Positions 11,790-24,965 of a stretch of 64,000 nucleotides of DNA are shown piece by piece (position 1 is the first letter of the stretch; each line of letters starts with the position of its first letter). This DNA comes from Pseudeuparius sepicola (lineage: Eukaryota; Arthropoda; Insecta; Coleoptera; Anthribidae). Position numbers and translations under genes: made by a program. The stretch spans positions 112,024,035 through 112,088,034 of the forward strand of contig OY987298.1 of assembly GCA_963920635.1 (NCBI GenBank), read 5' to 3'. The notes under the pieces were generated by a model. It searched no databases and was not told the origin of the DNA. It was given only the letters and a program-made list of their open reading frames with translations.

Positions 11790-12824
11790 AAATATAGGTA
11801 TACCCCGATTACTGTAAGAAGTCCCGATTTTGTCAGATGACATTATCCACAAAATCCCTAGGAATTTTCTGTTAACCATGGGTATAACATTGGTATATGC
11901 GTCTCAACTAGTTAATGACGTCACTCATTGATTTATGATGTGAAAAGTTACCCAAGCGATACGAAAAAAAAGAACATAATAAAATAAAAACCCTATTGCA
12001 ATCACGATTATACCGCTACAAATAAAAATAACTAGGACTACAACTCATTTTAATAATAATTTCAAACGTCATGGAAACACTTTCATTTTGGTATTTTGGT
12101 AAAATCTGCTACTTGCGGCTGCGTCTATGGGGCGTACTCAGGCAAATTAATTTTATTTCGGTGTTGTGAAAGTGACAGTGAAGGTTTTCCGGATCGTTCA
12201 AAAAGGTTCAAACTTTGGGCAGTGAAAATATTCGCGGGTTTTGTACGTTTCGTGAGTTTTACCGTTATCTGTGTTGTTCTTGTTCGTGTTATTAGTAGTT
12301 ATTCATTGTGCAAATGGGCTCGTTACTGACCTGGCCTTAAGACCCGGTTGCATTTTTTCTGCATTGATGCCAACTTACGATGGCGAAATTACCAATTGAC
12401 AGTCCCAGTGAGGACTTCTTAAAATAATTTTACTATAGGTAAAGTAATTATTCGAGCGGGCCATCGACGCCCTTACTATTTGCCATATCTCCCTAAATTC
12501 TTCCAACTAGCCTTCTGCCGTTTTGCAACGGGTGTTATTTTGAGTTACAGAATAAATGTAAAAATTGGCAGAAGTTTACTCAGTCACATAATTTTTGCAA
12601 AATTTTTTGCAACATTAGCTCCTTCTGCCGACTCATTATTTTCCACCCTTCTGCCGATTTTTTCTCTACTTATTTGCACTATCTCCGATTATCCTGCAAA
12701 TTTTCAACACTTTACTTTATCAATTTTTTTACAAAAAAAAATTGCATGTTTAACCCCCTACCCTCACGCTATGTCAGTAACAAGGGAACCTATAAATGAT
12801 CAAATTCCCCCTTTACCGAGTGAC

Positions 12825-15000
12825 ACTATTATGACATGTGATTCCAGCATTGTTTTTGGGTTAAAAACCCATTATAAAACTATCAAAATATGTAATATAC
12901 CTAATAAAATAAGGCCTATAGGCAAATAAACCACGTGATAAAATAATATAGATATTATTATACACTTTGGTACGATTTAACTTGGCGGAAAGCCGGGTGG
13001 CATAAGTTGGTAACGAGATCCCGAGATTCAATTTGAGGCCGGCCCGCTAGCCCCAGCCGTGAGGGTCTGGGAAAGTATGATGGATACAATTAAAAAAAAT
13101 TAGTGGGCGCCACCTGCGTCAACCTCTACGTGACCCTGGGATCCGACACGGTACCACACTCGAGGCGGGAGAGTTTGGTGTGTCCGAAATAAATCACGAT
13201 AAACGTAATCAAAGTATTATGTAATGTATTCGTGAAAACAGGCTTGTTCCGCAGTGAGTTCGGGGGGGGGGGGGGGGGGGGCTGGCAAGACAAAGGCACC
13301 TAAAATCCTTAAAAATAGACCATACAAATTAAAATTGCGAAATAACACAGCATTTACAATGTACACATATTGACTAGAGAAACCCAGAGGTTAGTTATAA
13401 TTATGCCGAGCCGCTTGGCTGAGTGGAGTAGTAGAGTACCCGTCTACGTGATTGGGGAACGCATCCCTAACGGTTGACAAACCGAACTTTCTTGTCTTGT
13501 GGACCAACCTACCCTCTTAAAGTTTGTAATAACCTATATATTTTGTGGTTTGTAAGGCGCTGTATGGTTGGTGGTCGAGATCGATCTATAGAACGCCCTG
13601 AGGGAGGTTCGATTAGGCGGTGAAAGCACAGTTTAAGTATTTTGATTGAAGGGAGTGCCTCCCGGCTATAATAATAAGCCGTACTGGATTATCAGGCCCC
13701 CGTGCCTGCGGGTGCGCAGAGTTGAGTGGTCAGATTGTATGCTTTGAAGATGATGTCTCAAAGAAAGCCACTTCAGGGTGCAATAATTGGAGAACAAGGC
13801 TGCAGGACATCTATCAGCAGTACGTGGGATCGCGATTTACTTAAACCTATGCTTATCTGGCTTGCGAACATTCGATGTCCTCCATTGGCTCCCGACTCTA
13901 TTCAGGTAAGTGTGACGAGCAACTATAACTACAGTCAGCTATCAGCATCTAACATATTTCAGGAACCTCAACCATATTGTGTAGCGGGCCAGCATACAGC
14001 TCATGCAGAGAGGGTCTTGTAAGATGGGAGCTATGTTTTCGTAGTAAGCGAGAGTCTGCGAATCACCTATTCGTAACTATGAGGCCTAGAACAAAGTTAC
14101 TAATTTGGCGGCAAGCAGGCTTCGACAAATCAACTCCTAACAGGCAGAGAACACGTCCAAGGCATTACAGATAACATCCAAACGTACCTGAAGGTGTAAG
14201 GCGGCCTCTTGATTAGAGTCGGTGCAAGCTGTGGAATTTATAACAACTAGGTCCCCGTTCCCAACAAAAATCAGCCTAAAGCCTCATAGAGCTTAGAGCT
14301 AGTTGGCACGTCAGAAAACGGGAACGTACCTTTAGTTCCACCAAATCTGATATTAACATATCATTCACCCATGTGGTCAGCTCGACACCTCAAAATTAAG
14401 TGCCCTTTTTTGTAAGGGACGGCCTACGGAAATGGAGGGAAATAATCTGGTTACTTTTAGTTTTTCTGCCAGAAATATTGAAGGTGTACAGAATTATCAC
14501 ATGCCAGAATTATGAAAGTTGGACAGAAATGGCAGATACACAGCACTGCCAGAAAAGACAGGACAAAAATAAACAAGGGAAATCAGCAATGGCTCTTGAA
14601 ACGAGATAAGTGAAACGGCCGGGAAAAGTTGATGATCCCCTTAATCAGCCTCAGTCTAAAACCTTAATAATTAGACCTTTCCTTCGTTTAGGCCAACCAA
14701 CCAGTCCATACCCCCAATGTTGTTATCGCCCGCATCGGACCAGCCACCTGCGGAATAGAAAACCGAAAGGACCTTATTGTCACTCGAAATCCTTAGGGTG
14801 AGTAGTTAACTTGGTAGCTGTGAGTACATCAGCTAAATATAAGTTTGTTTGTAGCTCAGCGAGATATGGACGTGGCGTAGGACCGCAGCGGAGAGGACAC
14901 ACACTTGGCGGGACAATTACTAGCCATTATGAGTTATCGAACTGAATTGATGTACACTTTATCGAAAATAAAGGGTAATAAAGAGCTTTCAGCGTGTTAT
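12825..15000. other. Unassigned, moderately GC-rich stretch
   Basis: GC content is raised compared with the flanks, especially 12960-13200 and 13550-14200. Several short frames exist (13726-14022, 14400-14609, 14610-14801) with no domain I recognise. An uninterrupted G run of about 19 lies at 13262-13281. The style (GC-rich, many broken frames) suggests a decayed retroelement, but I see no RT, integrase or endonuclease motif to support that. Confidence 0.35.
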
Positions 15001-17371
15001 TTAAATATTTAGCCAGCAACGCTACATCTTACAAATGAAACGTAACAACTTGTTGACAAGTGAGGTATTATTTACCCAGCACTTTTATATCCTGAAGCGC
15101 GTAGCGCCAAATTATATAAGTTAATATTGATCTATTGCCATATTTAATTCGATTAAATTTTAATATTTTAGTCATTTCTCATTTTTTTTTCAAATACTTG
15201 GGAGTTCAGCTGACAAAGTGATAAGATGAAACTAATGCAATATAATTTTAAATGTCACCTTCCAGGAAACAGAAGCTACCTAAAAGTTCTAAGTAAAACG
15301 TGTGAATAAAATTGGAAAATGAGTCAAAATTTTAGTGACGGTGATTTAGGGATGGAAGTGTGTACCTCGTCTGAACTTAGAGATGCAGCAATTAGTGCAA
15401 GTATAGTGATTTTGTTGACAGGAGAATAGAAGAGATTGTATAATAATGCATACATCCAATTAAAAACATTGTGTAAAAAAAGAAAGCATTGTGGGCAAAT
15501 TATTCCATGTTAAGAGACAATCTTGAAATAAAGGAAAACATTAACATTTCAAAGCTTTTTAAATCAGAAAAAGAATGCTTATAAACCCAAAAATTTATGT
15601 GCATTTGCAAATAATGAAATCAATAAATTTATAATTAAAGCTCCTGATGATGAATATCTATCAAAAGAGGTACATTTTATTATTAATTTGTGTTTATCTT
15701 TTTACAAGAACTACCTATATTCTAGTCTATTGTGGTAATTGGGGTAGCAGGTGTCTGCAGAACAGATGAACCTGGACCGACAATATATTAAAGACCCGAG
15801 CATGACGTCATATTTCATTTTTGTTTGGGGACTGGGGTGGCGCTTCTCCACGAAAAAAATGGCGGATTATTATAGGTTATACAGGAGGGATATTCTGTGG
15901 TTATAGGTATGTCAGTTTCTGACATTTAGAATGTACCATATTTTAAATATCCTGCTTTAGTACCATTTACGTTCTTTTTACGGTATTGAATTCCCTTTGC
16001 GGTCAATATTTCGCAGTTTTGTCATATTAACAGAACTTTTATAGGTAGACTTTGTGTGATCACATGAAATTTCCATTCTCATAAAGAAAATCGTACGCAC
16101 ATACCATTACGTGAATTTCAGAATACAATACAAAATACAATGCAGAATACATTGTTAGCCATCAGAACCATCTGTTTTCCAGGGTCCAGGACATAAAGCT
16201 ATAGCCGTGAGAAGTCTTTATAAATACGTCAGTCGACGATTTTGGAGTTAGGACGCAATGATCTGACTAACCCAGTTGAAGAAGCGATAATTGTGGATAT
16301 TATATTTTGGCAGAGTATTTTGTAAGGTATGCAATAACTATAAAGGGGATCTATACAGTACAGCTAGCCATGGACTTCATTTCCAACGGTACCAAAATAT
16401 TCTTCCTTGCTTTTTGGACTCGCTTTTCTTGAGAAATTTAAGGAAATGTCATGTAAACTTGTCAAATTAAAGAACATAACAAACAAGCATTTTATTTTAT
16501 TTTGGATAATAAATTCCATAGAACAGACATATTTGCATGTTTATTATTTTTTAAAAGATTCTGCAACAATAGTGTTTTAACATTAGGTAAACCACCCTGT
16601 CGATTTTTTTCGTCGAGTGGCGCCAGTGGTGATCGCTTGAAACAGCGCTATGCACAGGTCTTTAATATAGTGATGGTCCAGGATGAACTGTGCAATAATA
16701 TGGTCATTGTTGATTTAGACATCCGAGATGATGTTATTGTAATAAATATTCCTAGGTACTTCAAAGAACGGAACATCTAGGAAGTTGGTTATTGTTGAGC
16801 CACAATGGATTAATTTTTTTAAAAAATAGGTACCTACCTATCTAGTCAAGTGACATTAGATAAGTTTTTATTTTATACCGTAGAGGTAAACATATTAAAC
16901 AAAATATTGGGCATAATACTATTAGTAAAATATTTCATGTTATGGCTCAATATCTGGAATTAGGAAATTCTAAGTGTTATACCGGTTATTCTCTAAGGGG
17001 CAGTTCGGCAACACTTCTAGCACTTCTATGGAGGAGACTTACTAAGTTTAAAAAGGCACGGTGGGTGGAAGTTGGCTACAGTGACTGAAGGATATATTGA
17101 GGAATCAATAGCTGACAAGAAGATAAATGCTAAATTAGTACAAAAACCCACCTTATCTCATGAACATTTAAGTACATAAATAATATACTACCTACTTGTA
17201 TTTAAGTATATCTTCCACTTCCATGGCACCTCAATATTCTGTCCTAGAAAACTTCCAGGCTACTGATGATTTAATGCCAAATGTCACTAAATGTCCAGAA
17301 AATACGAAAAATATTTATAATACAAAAATAAATATATGTATTAATACAGGAAATGCAGGAATACACATGAT
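15001..17371. other. Intergenic, no gene seen
   Basis: AT-rich. The 92-codon frame at 16502-16780 has no recognisable motif. Nothing further can be supported. Confidence 0.35.
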
Positions 17372-17573
17372 TTAAACGTCAAACTTGAATAACAACCATT
17401 TAAGGAAGAAATAATCTAAATAACAGGAATAACAATAATTTGCAATGAAGAGTTATTTTAGAAATTGTTGAAAATGATCACCGTTTTATTATTATTTTAT
17501 TGTTATTCCTGTTTCTTTTTGATTTTTTGATTCTTTTTCCATTAAATGGTTGTTATTCAAGTTTGACCTTTAA
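17372..17573. repeat. Hairpin MITE of about 200 bp
   Basis: GTCAAACTTGAATAACAACC at the left is mirrored by GGTTGTTATTCAAGTTTGAC at the right. The inner arms share CAGGAATAACAATAA and its complement. The loop is about 50 bp. Confidence 0.75.
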
Positions 17574-19892
17574 TTTCACAGCCAACTTTTGAATTTTCAA
17601 AGATTTTAAATATCACACCAAAATACGTGTTTTCAGTTAATCGCGGTTTTAGCGAGAGCGATAAAGTGTTTCGAAAAATAACAAGAGTAAAACAAGTTTT
17701 AGAATTAAATTCTTCATAACACAAAGTAACAATTTTGTGAGTCCGCCAATGGACAAAAAAGTTCTGTCACATTTTTAGGGTGCATCACTCTGTATCAACC
17801 CTTTAAAATTGTACAATTGAACTATGTTTTCTGACGACCCACAACGTGTACCAAATTTAATTTGTTTTTTCCAAGTATAAAAATATCTGGGATATTGATT
17901 TTTTTCGAAATTTCAAAGCCCAATTTCAAGGCATGTAACTTCTTAGGGGTGCAACTAAGTATAGAGGTAAGTTGCGTTAAATCACCTTATTTTGGGCTCC
18001 CCTGTATGCTCCTGCTCTGTGTCGGTTCTTAGAAAATATAAGAAAATATAGAAAATTAACTTAGTTCTGTGCAAATATGAATTGTTCAATACTTTCAACA
18101 ACTATTTAAAAATAAAATACAGAATGAAAATTTAAAAATTATTATACAGGGTGAGTTTTTTTCGATGCCCACTATGAGGATCTCGGAAACTAGCAGAGCT
18201 AGAACAAAGGTTAAATGTGGAAAGAATTGCAGTTTTGTATGCTCAATCTAATGCCCCTTTTGGATTTTTAAAAAAGTTCATGGCTCACTAGATATTTTGA
18301 AAAGAGTGATTTTTGCTATTTCATCAGATCTCTGTAGCTCCGTTATTTCTGATTAAACATAAAAACTGTAGAGACAAACATTGTAGATAATTTTGGGTTT
18401 AATAAGATAATCTGATCCATTTTTTTATGTTGTTTGTGATTTTTGAGATGTGACATAAACTTGTGTTTTTTTAGATGTAAATCATAGTTGGCTGTGGCCT
18501 TATAAAATCGGCCATTTTTTGAGCTCTCCAAAGATATAATACTCGGCATAGTTATTATGAAAAATAAAAGAGCTATGGCTAATTTCCTGATTTTTTTTTA
18601 AATTTTCACATAGTCAGCCATGGAATATTTTCATAATTACGTTCTATTTTATAACTAGACATACTTCAAACTTTCTAATATTTTGTTTTTAGCTGGTAAC
18701 AAAATGTATCAACGCTATGACGCTTATGTCCTATATTCCTTTTGTGACGCCAATTAGAGTTTTTTTTATGCTGTTTTAAGTTACTTTAGAAATACTATAA
18801 CCGTTCAATATTGCTACAGATTGAGACTGAAACATAAATTCCATAGTTTTTATTTATTAAAGGTAAATTTAACAGCAGTATTATACTGAAATAAGTATCA
18901 ACATTTTAACCACGTATTTAACTCATCAAAAGGAACATTATTTTCCCTTTTTTAGAAAACTCAGTGTTTTTTCCCGTATTTTGTCCATTAAAATAACGCT
19001 AACGAGTTGCTCATGGATAAAAATAACGAAGTAATGCATGGGAATCGATGATTCATTGTCTTCATTTTTTTGTTACCGTCAGGCGCGGCTTTTTATAAAT
19101 AGTTGTTGTAGGTATTTACACGCGTTCGGAGTGAGAACATTTTGTGACAAACCCATGGGAACTGTCTTCAGTACTTCAGGCTCGTAAGAAGTAGGTAGGT
19201 ATACAGAACGATTCCAGAATTGTCTCACTTAGTGTATTATAGACATCTGACAGTTGAACAATAACAAAGTTGAAATCTTTGTTAGGTACGTCCAAAGTGT
19301 GTCAGTTTAATAATCATGTTCCTTTTTACTAACTTTACCAAAGATGATTTTATTTTGAAACAGTAAATGGGAATTTGACAACATCATTCGTCCCGATCTC
19401 ACAGAAAAAACAAAAAGTAAACAGAGCCAACATCTTTTTGAGTCACGCCACGTACTCTATTGTTTGCAGTATTTGATTTCAAAATAATAGTATATTACAT
19501 AGCGAGAGTTGTAAACAGCACCCGTGATAATTGCATTTTAATTAAGAACAGATACGTAATTTTTTTTTATTACGTGTCAGTCATTACGTCTCAGTCATTA
19601 CGTATCAGTGTTCGTAACAATGAACTTACTTATAACCTAAACTGTCACTTAATAGGTATGTTACTAGCATAGGAGTAGAAAAACGGGTTTATATAATAAT
19701 GGGAATAAATGAAGACAACTTCTCATAACATTAAATTAACAAATTAATGTAGCAATTAATTCTTTGTACGTGACAATTTTAAAAACTAAAACTACATCGC
19801 TATACGAAAGATTCGACTTATGTGACGGGTAACAAAAACACATTAATGATAGGTATATTACCTACATATTAGCGAGAGGAAAATTATTGGTG

Positions 19893-20030
19893 GAAGACAT
19901 TATTTGGTCGAAAACATTTAACCGAAAAACATTTGGCGTAAACATATTTTTGATCGAAGAACGGACGGTAAAAAACATTTGATCGAAAAAATAGTTGGCC
20001 GAAAAGAAATTTGATTGAAAAATATTTTAA
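19893..20030. repeat. Degenerate ATTTGGTCGAAAAAC minisatellite
   Basis: About eight imperfect copies of a 14-18-bp unit built on TTGGTCGAAAA-ACATT (variants TTGATCGAAAA, TTGGCCGAAAA). Confidence 0.6.
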
Positions 20031-20837
20031 AAATCCTACTAAAAATTTTAAAAAAATAATTAATGAGTACTAATATGTGTATATTAGAGAAAGAGGCCTT
20101 GCCAAAATTTCTTTGAATGCTCCATATTTATATATTTTTTATAAACAGTCTCCTCCAAAAAGTTCGCACCGTAGGGGGGAAATTTTTAATTAATGTTTTA
20201 TTTTGAAATTTAATTTTGGGATTACCTTTTGCTTTATAAAGATGAAAAATCACCCACTCAAACGTGGTCATGTGACTTTCGTTATCTGTCAAAATTGACA
20301 TTTAAAAAATATATCGCCAAAAATGGGTGATATATCTAAAAATATTTAGTTTTTTGCCAATTTTAATTATTTATAAAATTTCTGAAAATTTTTAAAACTC
20401 GAAACTTCGTAAAAACTATTTTATATCACTAGCTTTACCATTCTATTAATTTTTTATTACTAATTACCGATAAGAATAGGTATTTTTCCAAAGAAAATGA
20501 TATTTACGCTTTAAAATTCTGTTATGTTTGTTGCAAAGTTGATTTACCGTCTAGCATTTGGGGTATAACTTTAGTTACGTTACGTTTCTCAGTTCTAAAT
20601 TGATGCCAAAATAATAATAAATTAAAATATCATCAAACTATTTTACGTATCTAAGCAAAATTCTTGCCTTTTATGGAACAAATAATTATTACCTTTAAGT
20701 TTAATTTCACATTAATCGATATTGTATGTATATTATGTGGCCATGGAGAGAAAAAATAATGTCCTTTAGTTGAAAATTCTAGAATCGAACAATTATTGTA
20801 ACGTTGCATTTCGATAATTGCGTCCCCATACCTACTA

Positions 20838-20925
20838 AAGTGTGGATTTACAGCTAAAGTGTAAATTTACAGATAAAGTGTAAATTTACAGATAAAGTGT
20901 AAATGTACAGATAAAATGTAAATTA
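20838..20925. repeat. Minisatellite of ~20-bp units
   Basis: Four to five tandem copies of a unit reading AAAGTGTAAATTTACAGAT, nearly identical, with a degenerate last copy. Each unit contains the palindrome GTAAATTTAC. Confidence 0.75.
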
Positions 20926-21499
20926 TATCTAAAAAAAGTTTACTTGTGTGGTGGCAGTTCAGCGCCGTCGTAGTTATCGGCCAAAAACTAATTTACGCCT
21001 AAATTCAAGATGGCGGAAAACCTGCAATGGGTTCATGGTCGAAAACTCGGATTTGAGCTTTCTACTATGGATGGAAAAAATTTCTTACCTAATGAATTGC
21101 ATTATTACCCATATAAATCCGATTAAATTTAGTGGATTATTATTAGGAGTATACGTTGGAGCTAAAATATAATAATTCGAGAGTATTTATTTGGTCTCAC
21201 CCAAAACCATTCAGGGTCCTTTTTCATTACTTTTACGTGGCCTGAAAAACTGCAACGTGGATGGAATACTTGATTCGGTACAAGCCCCCGCAAAAGTCTG
21301 ATGCGTCGCATTGAAAGCCTCTAGACCAACAACTCGTCTCGGGTGGGCGTTCGCCCGATGGTTCGGCCTCCAGTCCGGAGTTGGGTAACTAAACTTCAAG
21401 CGTCCATTATGGATGTGAGAGATGTATTTGTGATATACAGGGTGAGTCTTTGCCTAGTGTACAAAACTTTTAACCATGGGTAAAGTTGATCCCCCGAGC

Positions 21500-23090
21500 A
21501 TGAAAGAAAATTCAAGTTTTGAGACCACTATTTTCTAAAATTTATTTGTTGCCTAAACAGATCCATTGAATTTTAATTGGCTTTTTCGTCACCAAACTGG
21601 TTAAAAGACAACTTTTTCAAGTTGCCTGGAAAATTAATAAATTCTTAACAGTAAATGAACTAAACTTTGAACTCGTAACTCAAAAAGTATCTTCAACAAA
21701 TTTGTTTCCTGAGCTTTCGGAGAATAAATCCTCATCCTTTCTCAAAGATCATGTCACGTCAAAGTGAAATGACAGATTAATAAATTTCATATCATAATGT
21801 CATGACAGCAGAAACAATAGCCTAGCCACCTTTCTGATATTGTACCTACCCTGTGTTCTATCTAATTATTTATACTAACTTCTCTTTGAATAAGTGGCAA
21901 TAATATTTTATCTACTGAATTCAACTGAACATTCAGCAACACAGTTGTCTGTAATTCCTAGAATAAATGCTGATTCTTTAGTTTTTCGTCTATTTCCTAC
22001 TTCTTCATTGAGAATTGGTTTGGACCTATCCCACAAAATCCTATGATTGTTATTAAAAGAGTGTTCACATATTTTCGACTTCGAAATTTGATTTTGCCTG
22101 ATTTAATTTTTGTTCTTTTAAACGAATGCTAAATGGCCTATACAAGTCTCCCCAACATAATGACATATGACGGGGCTAAAGAGATTTGCTCTAATAACAC
22201 AAAATTTGAGGAGAAAATTAAACATATTTATAAAACATGTTCCTGAGGAGAATAGTTATCCTATTGAATTTATTGAGCAAGTTTTTCAGGATTGCCAACA
22301 AAATAACGATGCTAATAGAATTAGAGAAATAAATTTGGTGGACCGACCAGTTAATTTAATTATTTCTTATATTCCTGGACTATCAGATAAGCTAAAAAGC
22401 ATTGGCAATCGTTTTAATGTCAGAACAGTATTTAAAACAAAAATACATTAAGATCGATGCTAATTAATACATAAAATTCCTTGCGAATGTGGAAAGTTCT
22501 ATGTAGGCCATTTAACGTTCGTTTAAAAGAACATAAAAATTATATCAGGCAAAATCAATTTTCTAAGTCGAAAATATGTGAACACTCTTTTAATAACAAT
22601 CATAGGATTTTGTGGGATAGTTCCAAACCAATTCTCAAAGAAGAAGTAGGAAATAGACGAAAAATTAAAAAATCAGCATTTATTCTGGGAAATACAGACA
22701 TCTGTGTTGCTGAATGTTCAGTGGAATTCAGTAAAATATTATTGCCACTTATTCAAAGGGAAGTTAGTATAAATAATTAGGAAGAACACAGGGTACAATA
22801 TCAGACAGGTGGTTAGGCTATGGTTTATGTTGTCATGACATATTAACCTGAAATTTATTAATCTGTCATTTCACTTTGACGTGACATGATCTTTGAGAAA
22901 GGAGGAAGATTTATTCTCCGAAAGCTCAGGAAACAAATTTGTTGAAGATATTTTTTGAGTTACAAGTTCAAAGTTTAGTTCATTTACTGTTAAGAATTTA
23001 TTAATTTTCCAGGCAACTTGAAAAAATTGTCTTTTAACCAGTTTGGTGGCGAAAAGCCCAATTAAAATTCAATGGTTTTGAGACCACTGT
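21500..23090 (+). mobile_element. Penelope-like element with inverted flank
   Basis: The plus-strand part (22160-23090) holds the RT tail, a GIY-YIG nuclease remnant and a 3' region. The segment 21500-22140 is the inverted copy of 22500-23090: shared blocks include GTTTCCTGAGCTTTCGGAGAATAAA, described here by its ends, and TGAACACTCTTTTAATAACAAT in mirrored form. Penelope elements often carry such inverted or direct partial copies (pseudo-LTRs), so the structure fits the family. Confidence 0.75.
22160..22780 (+). pseudogene. Penelope-like RT C-terminus and GIY-YIG endonuclease fragment
   Basis: The first frame (22167-22451) ends with ISYIPGLSDKLKSIGNRFNV, the conserved stretch after the RT core of Penelope elements, then VRTVFKTK. 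The next segment reads KIPCECGKFYVG, the start of the GIY-YIG-type nuclease with its Cys pair. A small deletion follows, and the frame resumes at 22481-22780 with RPFNVRLKEHKNYIR, CEHSFNNNHRILWD and RRKIKKSAFI. The order RT, linker, nuclease is diagnostic. Frame breaks and the missing RT core show a dead fragment. Confidence 0.85.
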
Positions 23091-23689
23091 CTCATTTCTT
23101 GTTCCATCCATGATTCTACTTTAAAGTCTGAAATGTTGCCGAACTTCATAAAAATAGCAATGTTACTTATTTCTAAAAATTTTTTTATTTTATTTGAAGT
23201 AAATTGCAATTTTCCCCATCACCCTAGAGGTATTGTAAATTTTGATTTAAGATTTGGTTTAAAAGAAGAAACTGAAAATATAACGCGTTATATCCTTTAC
23301 TTACATTACAACTAAACTTGCGTGCATAAAATTCGGCCCCCCGTTAAACTATTGACTTTTACTGTATTTTTTTTTTTAGAAATTATTCAGAATATCAAAA
23401 AAGAAATGTTATTTGAAATACAATAACATGCCTTCATTATAAAAATTCCAACCTCGGTCGGTCAAGTTTTGAAAGTTAAAAAAAAATTATACCCGGGGGA
23501 GCCTCGAAAAAATCCGTCCTAGAAGCCTACAGCCAGAACCACTATTGGAAATTGCGTGTTTTTTCGTTGACTGAAGGTTTTTTCCTATATCTCGATTTTT
23601 CGGGGGCGCCGAAAGTATCTGAACCTGCCCGGAAGACTACTTGGGGACAGCTTAATAGTGAGGTGGCTTAGAGCTGTATTTTAGGATTA
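23091..23689. other. Intergenic, no gene seen
   Basis: AT-rich. A 60-codon frame (23133-23315) is unassigned. Confidence 0.35.
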
Positions 23690-24207
23690 CCGTAACCTGG
23701 TGGATAAAAGCACCAAATTTGGTATGAAGGCACCTTATAAATATTAGCCTAGGAGCTCTCTGGAATTTCTAAACATTTTAGAAAAAATATGTTTTTTTAA
23801 TGGGATTTTTGATATTGTGTTGCAGATGTTGACCATCTTGGATTAATTTACCCTTATTTTACCTTAATTAGCCTTGAAATGATTTATTTTAATTTATTTT
23901 ATTAATTATTACCATCTTAGATTTCGATCCTCTTTATACAGGGTGCTCCCAGATCGACTTAACGATAGGTGTTTTTATATTTTAAAAATCAAACAGGCCT
24001 TGACAGGGGCAATTTATTCATTTTCAGTACTAGGTACGATAAACTACGATATCGAAAAATTTTATTAGAAAAAGTTGTTCAGAATGCAAATGTAAGTAAA
24101 AATTTTAAAAAAATCTGCACACTTATTTTTTGTAATCTGCAAGCAGCCAATCTGGACTGCTTTGCAAGTGCAAGTGTAATTTGCAAGTGAATTTATCATA
24201 TTACATA

Positions 24208-24505
24208 CTATACTAAAATCGAGCAATCCGTACGCGGGGCGTAAATAAAACCACGTGGTCGGTAGGCTATAAAATTTTACCCGACTCGGCAACAGGGACG
24301 TACTCGATCGCAAAAGTGTAGTTATTCGGTTTTATCTTGTTGTTTTCAGCTATTTACCTAGACACTGCCACAAATAATTTTATCGATGTTTTGAACCATT
24401 TTAATTAAGCCAATAATTCTTTTCCGAAATATCTTGATGTAAACAATTTTAAAACTACGTGCTCTTGTTTACGCCAGGCGTAAGAGTTGCTCGATTTTAG
24501 TATAG
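24208..24505. repeat. MITE with TIR CTATACTAAAATCGAGCAA
   Basis: The terminal 19 bp are perfectly inverted: CTATACTAAAATCGAGCAA at the left and TTGCTCGATTTTAGTATAG at the right. Weaker pairing follows inward (TACGC...GCGTA). TA dinucleotides within the ends fit a Tc1/mariner-mobilised MITE. The interior is non-coding. Confidence 0.8.
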
Positions 24506-24965
24506 ATTCCATTGAATAAATAGCTATATTTTTTTGGGAACTCTTATTAGCATTATATTTGTACTTTTATACAGGATGTTACCATTGATAAAAGTTTATG
24601 TAGGTACCGAATCGCCATCTGTTGTCATTTTTTGAAACTGTCTACTAACTGAACCTATCAGATGTTTTGCAGTTGCGGCTGCGCAAAGAATCTTTTAATG
24701 ACGGCCGTTATATTTATATTTTGGGTTAGAACTGTAAGTATTATCCCAACAGTTTTTTGTGTGTCAATTATTAGAAAAGATCAAACGAACAATTTTAACC
24801 TGTTTTATAAATTTTCTGTAGTAGAAATATTGAATGTAATAATTACATGTTATAATATCCTAATTTGGACTGGTTCAAGGGCCGAGAAAATGAGTTCAGT
24901 GCATATATTATAATAATAATTATATCCTGTAAAGTATGGGTGCATTTAGCATACATAGTGATATT

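Larger units (their letters stand above)
10106..12824. mobile_element. 2.7-kb inverted-repeat transposon without a recognisable transposase
   Basis: The ends GTCACTCGATAAAGTGG (left) and its near reverse complement at the right face each other. Inside them, arms of about 320-430 bp match in opposite orientation (10106-10545 against 12430-12824). Shared landmarks are CGGCAGAAGG, TTCTGCCAATTTTTACATTT and AATTACTTTACC. The centre holds two smaller nested hairpin elements and a 77-codon frame with a hydrophobic C-terminus (12096-12329) of unknown meaning. No transposase motifs were found, so this looks non-autonomous. A TA may flank the ends, but this is not secure. Confidence 0.65.
17574..21479. 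other. Intergenic with transposon tips and two minisatellites
   Basis: Tips of the 'TATACAGGGTGAGT' kind occur near 18147 and 21434. Short direct repeats of CAGTCATTACGT lie at about 19576-19610. No coding domain was recognised. Confidence 0.4.

Noticed and set aside
13262..13281. Long G run as a possible G-quadruplex regulatory site (also near 4297 and 6993)
   Set aside because: Homopolymer runs are prone to sequencing error and no gene lies nearby to be regulated.
13405..13480. tRNA-like text GCCGCTTGGCTGAGTGGAG (A-box-like)
   Set aside because: No B box at the expected distance and no acceptor pairing.
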